Source: Acanthaster planci
Taxonomy: Eukaryota > Echinodermata > Asteroidea > Valvatida > Acanthasteridae
Direction of reading: 5' to 3'
Assembly (NCBI RefSeq): GCF_001949145.1
Contig: NW_019091358.1
Location: forward strand, 1 to 28,742
DNA length: 28,742 nt
Shown in pieces: positions 10,365-17,999 of this stretch (its first letter is position 1; each line of letters starts with the position of its first letter). The position numbers and the translations under genes were made by a program. The notes under the pieces are model-generated. The model was not told the origin of the DNA and did not search any database. It saw nothing but the letters and a program-made list of their open reading frames with translations.

Positions 10365-10856
10365 ATGACATACGCAGAAATTTGCCACCTACTCGGTTAC
10401 GAACCTGAATGGCCAACCCTGCCACCACAACCAGAAAAAACGTGTGAACACGACATATTTGAAATGGACGAAAGATATGTATGCCGACATTGCGGTCTAA
10501 TTTTTGGGTGGGTTCCTTCATATACCCCTGAAGCGATGGGAGATAGATACTTCCATCATCACGTTTGGAAAAAACCCCCTCCACGAAAATCAGAGAAGAC
10601 TTTGAGAGAACTTAACATTGAGTTACCCAGTGATCAATCGGGTCGCATCGAATATGCGTTAAATCGAGTTTTAGATGGTAAGATATCCAGAGGAAGACCG
10701 TTGAGGGCTTAAATCGTGGTATTTTATCAAGAGGCAACCGGGGAGGACGATTTAAAAGTAAAAGATTTGTTTCAAGTTTCGGATAAGTATTGGAAAAATG
10801 CCCTCGACAAATTAAACCTCGCCAAACAAGATTTCCAAAAATATATAGATTGCTAA
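10365..10856 (+). pseudogene. TFIIB-like transcription factor (zinc ribbon plus partial cyclin-like fold), one in-frame stop
   Basis: The product would help place RNA polymerase at promoters. Seen: a zinc ribbon with C27-x-H29 and C40-x2-C43-G (YVCRHCGLIFGW), then a basic linker (PPPRKSEKT) and a helical-looking region. SRGRPLRA comes just before TAA 10710-10712. The same frame stays open for 47 more codons to TAA 10854-10856. They include IVVFYQEATGEDD and LKVKDLFQVSDKYW. The order GR...A-I-V-V-x-Y-x-x-A-T followed by a V-S-x-x-Y-W segment is what a TFIIB cyclin repeat looks like. I therefore treat the TAA as a break inside a 163-codon gene. It is shorter than cellular TFIIB (about 300 residues), with room for only one cyclin fold. 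Alternative: a 115-residue zinc-ribbon protein of other function. Confidence 0.6.
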
Positions 10857-10917
10857 ACAAGATTTTTCAAAACGTATAGATTGACCAAACAAGATTTTTC
10901 AAAACATATATAATAAA
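10824..10917 (+). repeat. Three ~33-nt tandem copies running from a coding end into the next promoter
   Basis: Copies begin with AAACAAGATTTYYCAAAA at about 10824, 10857 and 10888, each followed by (C/A)RTATA. The first copy encodes the last residues of the TFIIB-like gene (AKQDFQKYID). The third ends in TATATAATAAA, the TATA-like motif before ATG 10918. The promoter motif of the next gene thus overlaps a duplicated coding end. Confidence 0.7.
10907..10917 (+). promoter_or_regulatory. TATA-like motif abutting ATG 10918
   Basis: TATATAATAAA immediately precedes ATG 10918 and sits at the end of the third 33-nt repeat copy. Confidence 0.5.
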
Positions 10918-11943
10918 ATGGAGACTCACACGTTTTACTTAACTGAGAGCGAGCAGATGTTTAAATTGAAAGATGTCATTAAAAACACCAAAGGCGACAA
11001 AGTCGTCCGAGTAAAGAATATTCAGTATGAAGCTGGATATTTCAACGTAACAAACGCGACTGAAATTGAGTGGGATACAAACTTGGACGCTAGGCCCGCG
11101 GGGGTACGTGGCAAACGACCGCCTGGAATACCTTCAGAGGAAAGAACGGAAGTATCTCCCAATTCAGAATTAGTACAAACAGCTAAAACCAGACTGATCC
11201 AAGCAAATAAAAAAGGCACTTTAGCAGAAGAAATCAGAATTATCGCTGAGGAAATTGCGAAGCCGAACCAAGAAATCTCAACTTGAGAAGAGCAGTTAAA
11301 CCAAAGACAACCATTAGAAACGCGAGCTCGTTTAGCTTATGATATCGAGGATAAAAAAGTCAAATCTGTTTCACTGCTCGAAGGGCAAAGACAAGCCTTG
11401 GATGAAATCTATGAAGGGAATCCCCCAACTCGACCTACAACAAATGCCCCCGTACAACCCACGAGACCCAGAAGAGAATTAACTAAAAGACTTTTTTTGA
11501 CGGGGCTAACGGAACCTATATACGATAGACTTCATTCTCAGAGCTCATCTCAACCATTACCCGAGGGTCGAAGAGGAAGCATCGTGGTATCTCCCGGTTA
11601 TTATAACATGGACTCAGAATCTAAAAGGGTGACTTCGGCCATTACGGACCCCAATCTCAAGTTGAGACTAAATAAAGAAGTGTCTAAGCTATTGAACTTA
11701 CCCAAAATAAAACTTTTACCCAACGTTATTTATGAAGGCAACTACCATTTAAACCCCTTGAAACTCGCGTTTATTCATTGCAAACAATTAAATACATTTG
11801 ACAACTTTTAAAACGGGCAGTCTTTGAACTTGCTATACGTTGTTGCTACCGAGCCTCGCACCTCAACACCTGTGACGTGTAAAATGCCTGAGAAGTTAAT
11901 ACACAGAAACATCAGTGAATTGGCTTTAAAACGATCGAGGTGA
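10918..11943 (+). pseudogene. Putative structural protein, Pro-rich middle, two in-frame stops
   Basis: One frame runs from ATG 10918 to TGA 11941-11943, broken only by TGA 11284-11286 and TAA 11809-11811. The first part holds ESEQMFKLKDV and an Arg/Pro segment (RPAGVRGKRPPG). The middle is proline- and threonine-rich (PPTRPTTNAPVQPTRP), followed by a region with SAITDPNLKLRLNKEV and LLPNVIYEGNYHL. After the TAA come NLLYVVATEP and similar beta-looking segments. The C-terminal pattern reminds me of a beta-rich domain found in structural proteins of polinton-type elements, from memory and unverified. A different frame, open from 11942, leads without a stop into the next gene and may hold the true tail. 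Gene order next to other late genes supports a virion role; this is inference. Confidence 0.55.
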
Positions 11944-11996
11944 GCTCTTGAATAATATCGGCAAAATTTTAATCGAGTTAGACATATTTAAACGCG

Positions 11997-12010
11997 TATA
12001 TAATAAAAAG
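11997..12010 (+). promoter_or_regulatory. TATA-like motif abutting ATG 12011
   Basis: TATATAATAAAAAG precedes ATG 12011. Its first eleven bases are identical to the motif before ATG 10918. Confidence 0.5.
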
Positions 12011-12682
12011 ATGACGACTAACGTATACCCGGATTTAAGTAAACACCCAGATTTGACTTTAAACTCGGCCGAACAAGCGGAGACTAAAATTTACCACCTT
12101 TGAAAGAGATTAAACAGGTACTCTCTGCACTTAGTTACGTAGAGCACGGTGTGGAAGTGTTGGATGCTACCTCGGCAGCCGTTGTCTTCCCGCTATTTTA
12201 GGTGTCAGTACCGGACCCGTTGGACTTGTGATAGAAGGCATCGCTATTGGTGCGTTCGGTGCCTACGCGGTGCTAAAGTACGCCACTCGCCGATTAACTC
12301 ACAAAACCAAAAAGCACGATGAAATTCGAATGTTGGCAGACTCCAAGCTAAACACCATTGAGTGATACGTATCTCACGCAATTGAAGACGGTGATATATT
12401 GCAAGAGGAATTTGTACTGCTTTTATCCGAGCTGAAAAAGTTTAACGAAAAAATAAGGTCAAGTACGTCTACACAATTACAAGAAACCAAGTTGACGAGT
12501 AAAGAAGAATTTGAACGTCAAGTAAACGAGAGAGCAGAAGCGCTAGCCAATGAACGGGCGGCGGTTTTTAAAAAAGATCTTATGAAAAAACTTGGTGAAT
12601 AAGTTTTACAAAGTCGGTTAAGTATCAGGAACAACCACCTGCTTATCAAGCGGTTCAACCAACGGCACCTCCTTTAAAATAA
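12011..12682 (+). pseudogene. Membrane-segment protein of a widespread uncharacterised family, multiply broken
   Basis: Pieces lie in order: ATG 12011 to TGA 12101-12103; a second frame about 12091-12201 (ends TAG 12199-12201); a third about 12186-12602 with TGA 12363-12365 and TAA 12600-12602; a fourth about 12599-12682. The third holds a Gly/Ala/Val/Ile-rich stretch (GVSTGPVGLVIEGIAIG) long enough to cross a membrane. It also has KKHDEIRMLADSKLNTIE and a charged, coiled-coil-like end (EEFERQVNERAEALANERA). The fourth holds a Gln/Pro-rich tail with PPAY (12635-12646) and PTAP (12659-12670). I recall proteins with the KHDEIR region as uncharacterised predictions in many cnidarian and other invertebrate genomes; function unknown. 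If the tail belongs here, the motifs could bind NEDD4-type and TSG101-type partners. Confidence 0.6.
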
Positions 12683-12693
12683 AAATAAAGACG

Positions 12694-12703
12694 TATAAAA
12701 TAA
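12694..12703 (+). promoter_or_regulatory. TATA-like motif abutting ATG 12704
   Basis: TATAAAATAA directly precedes ATG 12704, following an A/T-rich gap of 21 nt after the previous gene's last stop. Confidence 0.5.
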
Positions 12704-13832
12704 ATGGGAGCCAACTTTAGTCATTTATCGATCGTAGTCAACAAAGACAACTCGTTTACAGCCGAGTTTCCAAATTTAACGTACGTGTATAAATTACCGA
12801 AAGTAACGACGAACGAAGCGGTCAATCATTGGACAACCGATCCAATTTCGTATTATCAAAATCAATTTAATTTTGCGGTCTATTGCGCGACGACAGCCTG
12901 CGGCATGGGTTTCGATTTGCTGTCTGACCCTAATCCATACGTGTCTGCCTTATTCAATTTTCACGTATATTATACCGTACAAAAAATATTTTACGACTGC
13001 GTGATGCCCATTCCCAGCGACGACGTATATGACGTGTTCACAATAATTACGATCATCGGAAGTTTACAGACATGTGTCGTCTATTTAACGTCGATTCAAA
13101 CAAGTTGTTTAAACAAACTCACGATACATTGTCAAACGGATTAGGAACTGCTATTACGACAACGGTTACGTACCTGTCCCTAATAAAAATTATGATGCAC
13201 ACGACTTACACGTCACCAATTGCAAATAAGTGGGATCTACTTTTATGGGCTTTGGCTGGGCTAAACCGCCTAAAGGCTCGGGTCACGCGAGTACTTACAT
13301 GGTCACTTGGATTTCACAGTCGGACGCGGTCACTTTGGCCTGGTAGGATTTTATTCCTAAAAAGTCTAGGTTAGCGGACGTTGGAATTACAAAAGTGAAT
13401 GAATCTATCCGTGCTTACGTATACGCGTTACTCGGTGCACAAGCTCAGACCAAGACCAGCGTTTTGGCCCCCGACACTGGGTTAGACCCGCAACGGCAAT
13501 TTATTATGATCGTGGAATCTTTAAGTAATTCAGCCCCCGATCCCGAACAGTCGATTGACCAATTTCAAGATTCATTGCAATATGCAAGAATGCCTTTAAA
13601 CTTTGTTGTTGCCTTGGGGCTATATTTGGTGCCCTTGGACATGCACTTACGCATCAGCACTTTTGTCGGTTACAACAATAATTTACAAATCGCGACTGGG
13701 GATATGAGGACAGGTTACGTACTGAGTATAAATTTTGGACCAAAGGTTGAAGATGATTTTAATGATGAAGCAACCGAAGCAAATCCAAATTTAAAGCCAA
13801 TTTTAAGTCCCGTTTCAGAATGTAGGCCTTAA
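12704..13832 (+). pseudogene. Conserved uncharacterised viral-type protein, three frames and two stops
   Basis: The N-terminal piece from ATG 12704 starts with an MG- (possible myristoylation) and contains FNFAVYCATTACGMGFDLL, FNFHVYYTVQ and IPSDDVYDV. The frame changes near 13045 (CRLFNVDSNKLFKQTHDTL) and again near 13158. The last frame has TAA 13227-13229 and TAG 13344-13346, then is intact from about 13347 to TAA 13830-13832. That part includes SIRAYVYALLGAQAQTKT and DPQRQFIMIVESL, with an acidic end. Full length would be about 376 codons. I recall this N-terminal/C-terminal motif pair from unnamed proteins predicted across invertebrate genomes, often encoded near the KHDEIR family, as here. 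A structural or membrane-proximal virion role is a guess from position only. Confidence 0.65.
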
Positions 13833-13853
13833 GATGTGCATAACGAAGAAAAA

Positions 13854-13922
13854 ATGTCTTTAACCGTTGGAGCCATTGCCGTGGGTGTAATCGGTTTTAA
13901 GTTGTATAAAGTATTAACTTAG
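13854..13922 (+). CDS. 22-residue hydrophobic peptide, possible small membrane protein
   Basis: ATG 13854 to TAG 13920-13922, starting MSLTVGAIAVGVIGF and ending in a short basic tail (KLYKVLT). The Gly/Ala/Val/Ile core could span a membrane once, with the positive end inside. It lies 21 nt after the preceding gene and before a strong hairpin, and it is unbroken. An earlier ATG (13834) in another frame opens only 8 codons. Its short length means chance cannot be excluded. Confidence 0.4.
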   Translation: MSLTVGAIAVGVIGFKLYKVLT

Positions 13923-13952
13923 AGTAGACGAAAAAGTAAAAGGCATTAAAAA

Positions 13953-13986
13953 AAACGCTTGTTCTCCACGTGGAAAACAAGTGTTT
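13953..13986. terminator. Strong hairpin between convergent genes
   Basis: AAACGCTTGTT (13953-13963) pairs with AACAAGTGTTT (13976-13986), with one G.U wobble. The 12-nt loop contains the palindrome CCACGTGG. A-runs precede it and AAAATTTTTTT follows. It sits between the last plus-strand ORF and the minus-strand ORF, the right place for a shared 3'-end or termination structure. Function is inferred from position and shape only. Confidence 0.5.
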
Positions 13987-14015
13987 AAAATTTTTTTGCC
14001 CATTATAAAAGGGAT

Positions 14016-14219
14016 TTACGTTTTTTGTATAAAAGTCAAAACTACATAACTGACCTCTAAAAACAAAGTCCACACGTGATCCGCTGTCCATCCAACCGCT
14101 TTACTCACCACGTTGAACAGCCAGCTCAAAACGCTACCAATGATTCCCGGCAAAGTGCCTAAAGCTTTCAAAGGGGAGGTGCTCCAGAACTGTCCTTTCC
14201 CTACTACTACAGTTTCCAA
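14016..14219 (-). pseudogene. Membrane-protein C-terminal fragment, truncated at element edge
   Basis: The minus-strand frame reads 67 codons to TAA at 14018-14016. It has no ATG: the frame begins after TAA 14228-14226, three codons upstream. It contains a Ser/Pro turn (WSTSPLKALG), a hydrophobic stretch around LPGIIGSVLSWLF, and WTADHVW followed by FLEVSYVVLTFI, suggesting two membrane helices with a short tail. I recall similar C-termini in larger uncharacterised proteins of invertebrate virus-like elements, where more sequence lies upstream. Here the upstream part is missing because the recognisable viral DNA ends. It converges on the plus-strand genes across the hairpin at 13953-13986. 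Confidence 0.6.
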
Positions 14220-14603
14220 CCGTGGTTAGCCAACCAAAAGCGGTCGTGTTTGGACCATGCTTGACTCGACACAACGATCGTAGGATATGTGAGAAAAAAA
14301 AGGGTGCTGAAAATGGGAGTTACCTCCATACAGGGTACAAGATCAAATTAGATTTCGAGCAAATTGTGTTTTGGTTATTTTTCCAGGAAACAGATTCAAC
14401 TACCAAATCATGGCTTTTAATGTATTCAAAGAGCCTTGGTATTTTCCAGGACAGCACCCACATGACCAAAGGGGTGATTTTCCATCAGTCATTTTGAACG
14501 GATTACAGCATTTTGTTTTTTAAGATTTGCGTACAACTGGCAAAATTCCATTACAACATATTCACATTACAACTCTGATCAAACATCATCAAATAACAGG
14601 CAA

Positions 14604-14649
14604 GTTAGGCCATGGAGGAAGGAACACTTCCTTCTTCCATGGTTAGGCC
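14604..14649. repeat. 15-bp palindrome with 3-nt loop, flanked by GTTAGGCC direct repeats
   Basis: CCATGGAGGAAGGAA (14610-14624), loop CAC, TTCCTTCTTCCATGG (14628-14642), one G.U-type mismatch. GTTAGGCC occurs at 14604-14611 and again at 14642-14649, overlapping the stem by one or two bases. Confidence 0.7.
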
Positions 14650-14929
14650 ACCCTGCGAACCTAATCTCATCACAGGAGCGCTGCACTGGTGTGGCCCGCC
14701 TGGCAAAATCAGTATTCCTTCCGGAGTTGTCTTTGATTTAGCACGACTCTGACTGTGATCAGAGACCAATCAAAATTCATTTTGCATGGCCATTTATGAC
14801 AGCATTGGCCTAATTTGGAATGTAAGGGCATGGCTATCAGAGAATGGCAAATAGAATGCTAAATTTGGATATAGTACGTTGCATTTGAAAGTTAACGCTG
14901 CGAAAAGGAATGGGAAAAAAAACAAAGGA

Positions 14930-15185
14930 ATTCGCATTCGCATTTCGTATTTTGACCACAACTTTTCCCCCCTGCGAATTCGCAGCGAATCGAATGCGAA
15001 AGGGTTGAACAACGCACAAAAACCGCGCAAAAATGGTGCGAATCTTCTGTGAACACGGCGTGAAGCATTTGCGAAAACATTGAGAAAAACACAGTGTGCG
15101 AAAACAGTGTGAAAATTTTGCAAAAGCAGGGCAAAAGGTTCCGAAAATCATGCGAAAACTTGTGAAAACGAGAAACATTGTGCAG
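14930..15185 (+). repeat. Degenerate GCGAA / GTGAAAA-rich simple repeat
   Basis: Variants of GCGAATCG, TGCGAAAAC and GTGAAAAC recur every 10-25 bases. The irregular spacing suggests an old minisatellite. The minus-strand open frames over it (15280-14794) follow from its composition. Confidence 0.5.
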
Positions 15186-16110
15186 CGAAAATGCTCAACG
15201 TTTGCCACACGCGCACGACTATTATGCAGTGAAGAGTCCATTATGCAGGCTGCGCTGCACTTGGGGCCGGCCGGGGCCAACTCACCACGTGCACGTGGAG
15301 TGTGCTGTTGTAGTCTAGTAGCGATTTCCTAGGCTGAGCCGTCCGGTCCATGCAGTGCGATCGCGGGGATGTGCTCACTACGGCGACCCACGCTTGCGGG
15401 GCGCAGTTGTTTTCTTGGATTACCATAGATAAACACTCGACATTGTCGGAGAATAAATGTTTAAAAAGTTGTCTGGATGTCGAGTGATTAGTATAGACCA
15501 AGTTATGTCCCCAAGTTATGAAGTCATGAAGCACATAAAATGTGTGTCTTACAGTAAATTTACTTTGCTCTGCTGTGGCAACTTGGGTTATTTGCCCACT
15601 TTTTATTTATTTTCGTGGTGTAGTTTGGCACACAAAATATCAACAATGAAATACTACATGCAGTATTTTGTTACCGAAAGGTTTCTTACAATCGACGAAT
15701 AAAATAACTGCTTAAATTGTACGTGTATCTTCACGTAGCGAATCTCGTCTTTTCGCCGATTGTGTTCGGTGTTTCTGATGACATGTTACTCTCTGTGGTC
15801 ACATGGTTATTGGAAAAAGTTCGCTATGCGGTGCGGCATGCACGAGGTCCCGTGGCGGTTTTTGAAGAGGTTTGGAAATTTTTTTTGATCGGCATCACGA
15901 AAACGTCGAGATAACTGGACACAAGGCATTTATTCCAAAATCACGATACATACATTTGCCTATACATGTAAACGTAATTTACATACATGACAACATGTGG
16001 ATACATGTTCATGTACATGTGCACATGTGGTACGCATGTTGAGCATCCATCCAAGTGGGTTAATTTAATTTGTAAACACTTATAACTTATAATATAAGAC
16101 ATGTTAGAGA

Positions 16111-16870
16111 GCGCTATAACGGCAATTTACTGTACTTCAGCTGTTCGGTGTTCAATGCTTGTCTCCAACCTCCACCATAGCCAGCTTTGATTTCTCCTGT
16201 CACGTTGTATTTTGCTCAAAACCGAGAAACATACTGCGTTGAAATTTTAATGCTGTCTTCCTCAAGTAATCTGAATATTCCTGAGAATTGAAGAACTTTT
16301 CTCTCAGACTGATTTTCCTCCACTTTAAATATTCACAGATGTGCATTTTTGAAACCACAGAGAACAAAAACTTCTGATGTCTACGTGTACATGCACAAAT
16401 ACTACTAAATGAAAAAAGCTTGCAAAATTATTTCCCCACTACCAGAGAAAATCTGTGAAAATCTTTTCCCACTTGTGAGAAAAAGTGCGAAAATCTTTTC
16501 TCACTTGTGGGAAATTCTGTGAAAATCTTTTCCCACTTGTGGGAAAATCTGTGAAAATCATTTCTTACTTGTGGGAAAATCTGGGAACCTTTTTTCCCAT
16601 TTGTGGGAAAAAGCAGGAAAATTGTTTCCCATTTGTGGGAAAAAGCATGAAAATTGTTTCCCATTTGTGGGAAAAAGCGTGAAAATCTTTTCCCACTTGG
16701 GGGAAAATCTGTGAAAATATTTTCCTACTTGTGTGAAAAGGTGTGAAAATATTTTCCCACTTTTGGCACACTTTTTCACAATTTGTGAAATGAAAAGGAA
16801 TTCCCTGGGAAGAGAAAAAATGTGAAAAAATTTTCCCGTTTGGGTGTTAACTTTCAATCGCAATGTACTG
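16111..16870 (-). repeat. Dispersed repeat, copy A (inverted relative to 22566-23203)
   Basis: Read on the minus strand, it starts CAGTACATTGCGATTG (16870 downwards), passes through the 32-bp tandem array, then a unique part (for example GGAAAATCAGTCTGAGA, AAAGCTGGCTATGGTGGAGG). It ends in ACAGTAAATTGCCGTTATAGC near 16111. The plus strand at 22566-23203 follows the same path with roughly 85-90% agreement by eye. The longer length here is mainly extra tandem units. No transposase is seen. The CAGTAAATT.CCGTTATAGC end resembles pogo/Tigger termini, but the two ends do not form a clear inverted repeat pair. Confidence 0.75.
16431..16770 (+). repeat. 32-bp tandem array of a palindromic unit, about 10-11 copies
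   Basis: The unit is TTTTCCCACTTGTGGGAAAA followed by TCTGTGAAAATC, with variants (CATTTGTGGG, AAGCATGAAAATTG). The first 20 bases are a near-perfect palindrome. A cluster of three units around 16590-16680 shares the TTTGTGGGAAAAAGC variant, which suggests local amplification. Open frames on both strands are by-products. Confidence 0.85.
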
Positions 16871-17999
16871 GCCTTCACACTGCAAATAACCAAACCAAAT
16901 ATATATGGGTGAAGATTACATGTGGGTTACCGATAGTTGAACTGTACATACATGTAAGCACAATTGGATGTAGTAAGAATTTAGAATTGTTGTGCAGCGG
17001 AAATGCCTTACGTTGCATGTTGCCGGTTCATTATTGGTAAATTCTCACCACGTGCTTTTTACAACCATCGTGTGATGCAGGGCCGTTGTAAGTTTACTCT
17101 ACATGTACATGTATGCACAGTATGTATGTACAGTACATGTATAGTACATGTACGTGTGTACACACACGTGCCAAGTGCCAGTGTAGCACAACTCGTTATC
17201 CTTTTTTTGTTGTGTTTGCTTTTTTATCATGTTTTCATTCTCAGTGCTATCAATGTCATGCCATATTAAAGCTGAACATCCAGTTTGGTAGTTCGGCTGC
17301 AGCACTAGTTGGGTGGCAATGTTAACAGCGCAGAGGCAGAATTTATCACAATGGCACAATATAAAGAAAATATGGTGTCTGTACATGTATATACACAAAG
17401 TGCTGCTGATCGCTGCCTCATTATACAGTACGTATTTCATGCAATTTACTATCTTGTTCCCAGACATGAAATCAGCATGCAGGTTTACATGTTAAGTATT
17501 GGCATGTTTGCAGGGACAGAAAAAAACAAGGTTGTATCATATACTGTATGTGTATAATGATAGCAATACTACTCTACAGTGTACACATGATCTTGAGTCG
17601 AGTGTAATCGATTCTGCACAGTGAGTGCAAGTTCATGTTTGCATACAATACTGGTGATCTGGATACCAAGACCAGCAAAATACCAAGACCACGGGGGAGG
17701 AGACCGAGATCGCAGGGTACCAAGACAGAGACCAGAAAAAAATGGTCTCAAGACCTACATGTACCACATATTTCCCCAGCCTGCTAGAGATACCCATCAA
17801 TATAGAGTGCAACAAAACCGTAATGCGTCAAATTTTTAAATACTCTGAGTATTGTCAGAGTAAAGTGATACCTGTGATCAACTCAACTCAAAATTGAACT
17901 GGGGATGTCTGAAGCAATGATTCAGTGAAATAATGATGACTCTGATACTCAACAGATTACAGTTAAAGTTGACATAGTGAACATGTCAGAGTAATTAAG
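16871..17999. other. Unassigned host-like sequence with ATGTAC-rich patch
   Basis: No gene recognised. 17099-17170 is dense in TACATGTA and GTACATGTAC-type palindromes and ends in GTGTGTACACACACGTG. Remaining frames look incidental. Confidence 0.4.
17099..17170. repeat. TACATGTA/GTAC palindrome-rich simple repeat
   Basis: Clustered ACATGTACATGTATG, GTACAGTACATGTATAG and TACACACACGTG strings. The same octamer is scattered at 1138, 6661, 18653 and elsewhere, but is absent from the viral block. Confidence 0.7.

Larger units (their letters stand above)
8760..14219. mobile_element. Decayed endogenous viral (or virus-like) element: compact late/structural-type gene block
   Basis: In about 5.5 kb there are at least six plus-strand genes with gaps of 2 to about 140 nt, no visible introns and no long non-coding DNA. 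A 22-codon membrane peptide and one convergent minus-strand gene fragment follow. Six starts share a TATA-like motif abutting the ATG. The block has frequent CpG (for example GACGCGCAA, TATACGCG) and lacks the TACATGTA strings of its flanks. Most genes carry stops or frameshifts, so this is an old copy. At the right end the minus-strand gene is cut off by a TAA within nine bases of its recognisable part, at about 14219. I see no polymerase, integrase, ATPase, protease or certain capsid gene, so it is probably a fragment. Polinton-like or adintovirus-like ancestry is possible but not shown. Confidence 0.75.
14220..16110. other. Unassigned host-like sequence right of the viral block
   Basis: No gene recognised. 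It holds the palindrome at 14610-14642, a GCGAA/GCGAAAA-rich stretch (14930-15185), a GC-richer patch near 15240-15400 with GGGGCCGGCCGGGG and CACGTGCACGTG, and ATGT-rich sequence from about 15950. Open frames on both strands (14794-15332, 15457-15914) look incidental. Confidence 0.4.

Noticed and set aside
11022-11219. Minus-strand open frame within the viral block
   Set aside because: Opposite the plus-strand gene 10918-11943, with no promoter-like motif or recognisable features.
13072-13374. 100-codon open frame as an independent gene
   Set aside because: Only its first third looks coding; after about 13158 the coding signal moves to another frame. It is a middle piece of the broken gene 12704-13832.
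8760-14219. Naming the block as Polinton/Maverick, adintovirus or another defined family
   Set aside because: None of the hallmark genes (family B polymerase, integrase, packaging ATPase, protease, clear major capsid) is in the window; resemblance is from recalled minor families only.
16431-16770. CRISPR-like regular repeats
   Set aside because: Units are contiguous and related along their whole length, with no unique spacers, and the DNA is eukaryotic.
16428-16893. Open frames on both strands rich in Phe, Pro, Lys and Gly
   Set aside because: They are translations of the 32-bp tandem repeat; the same applies to 22469-22879.
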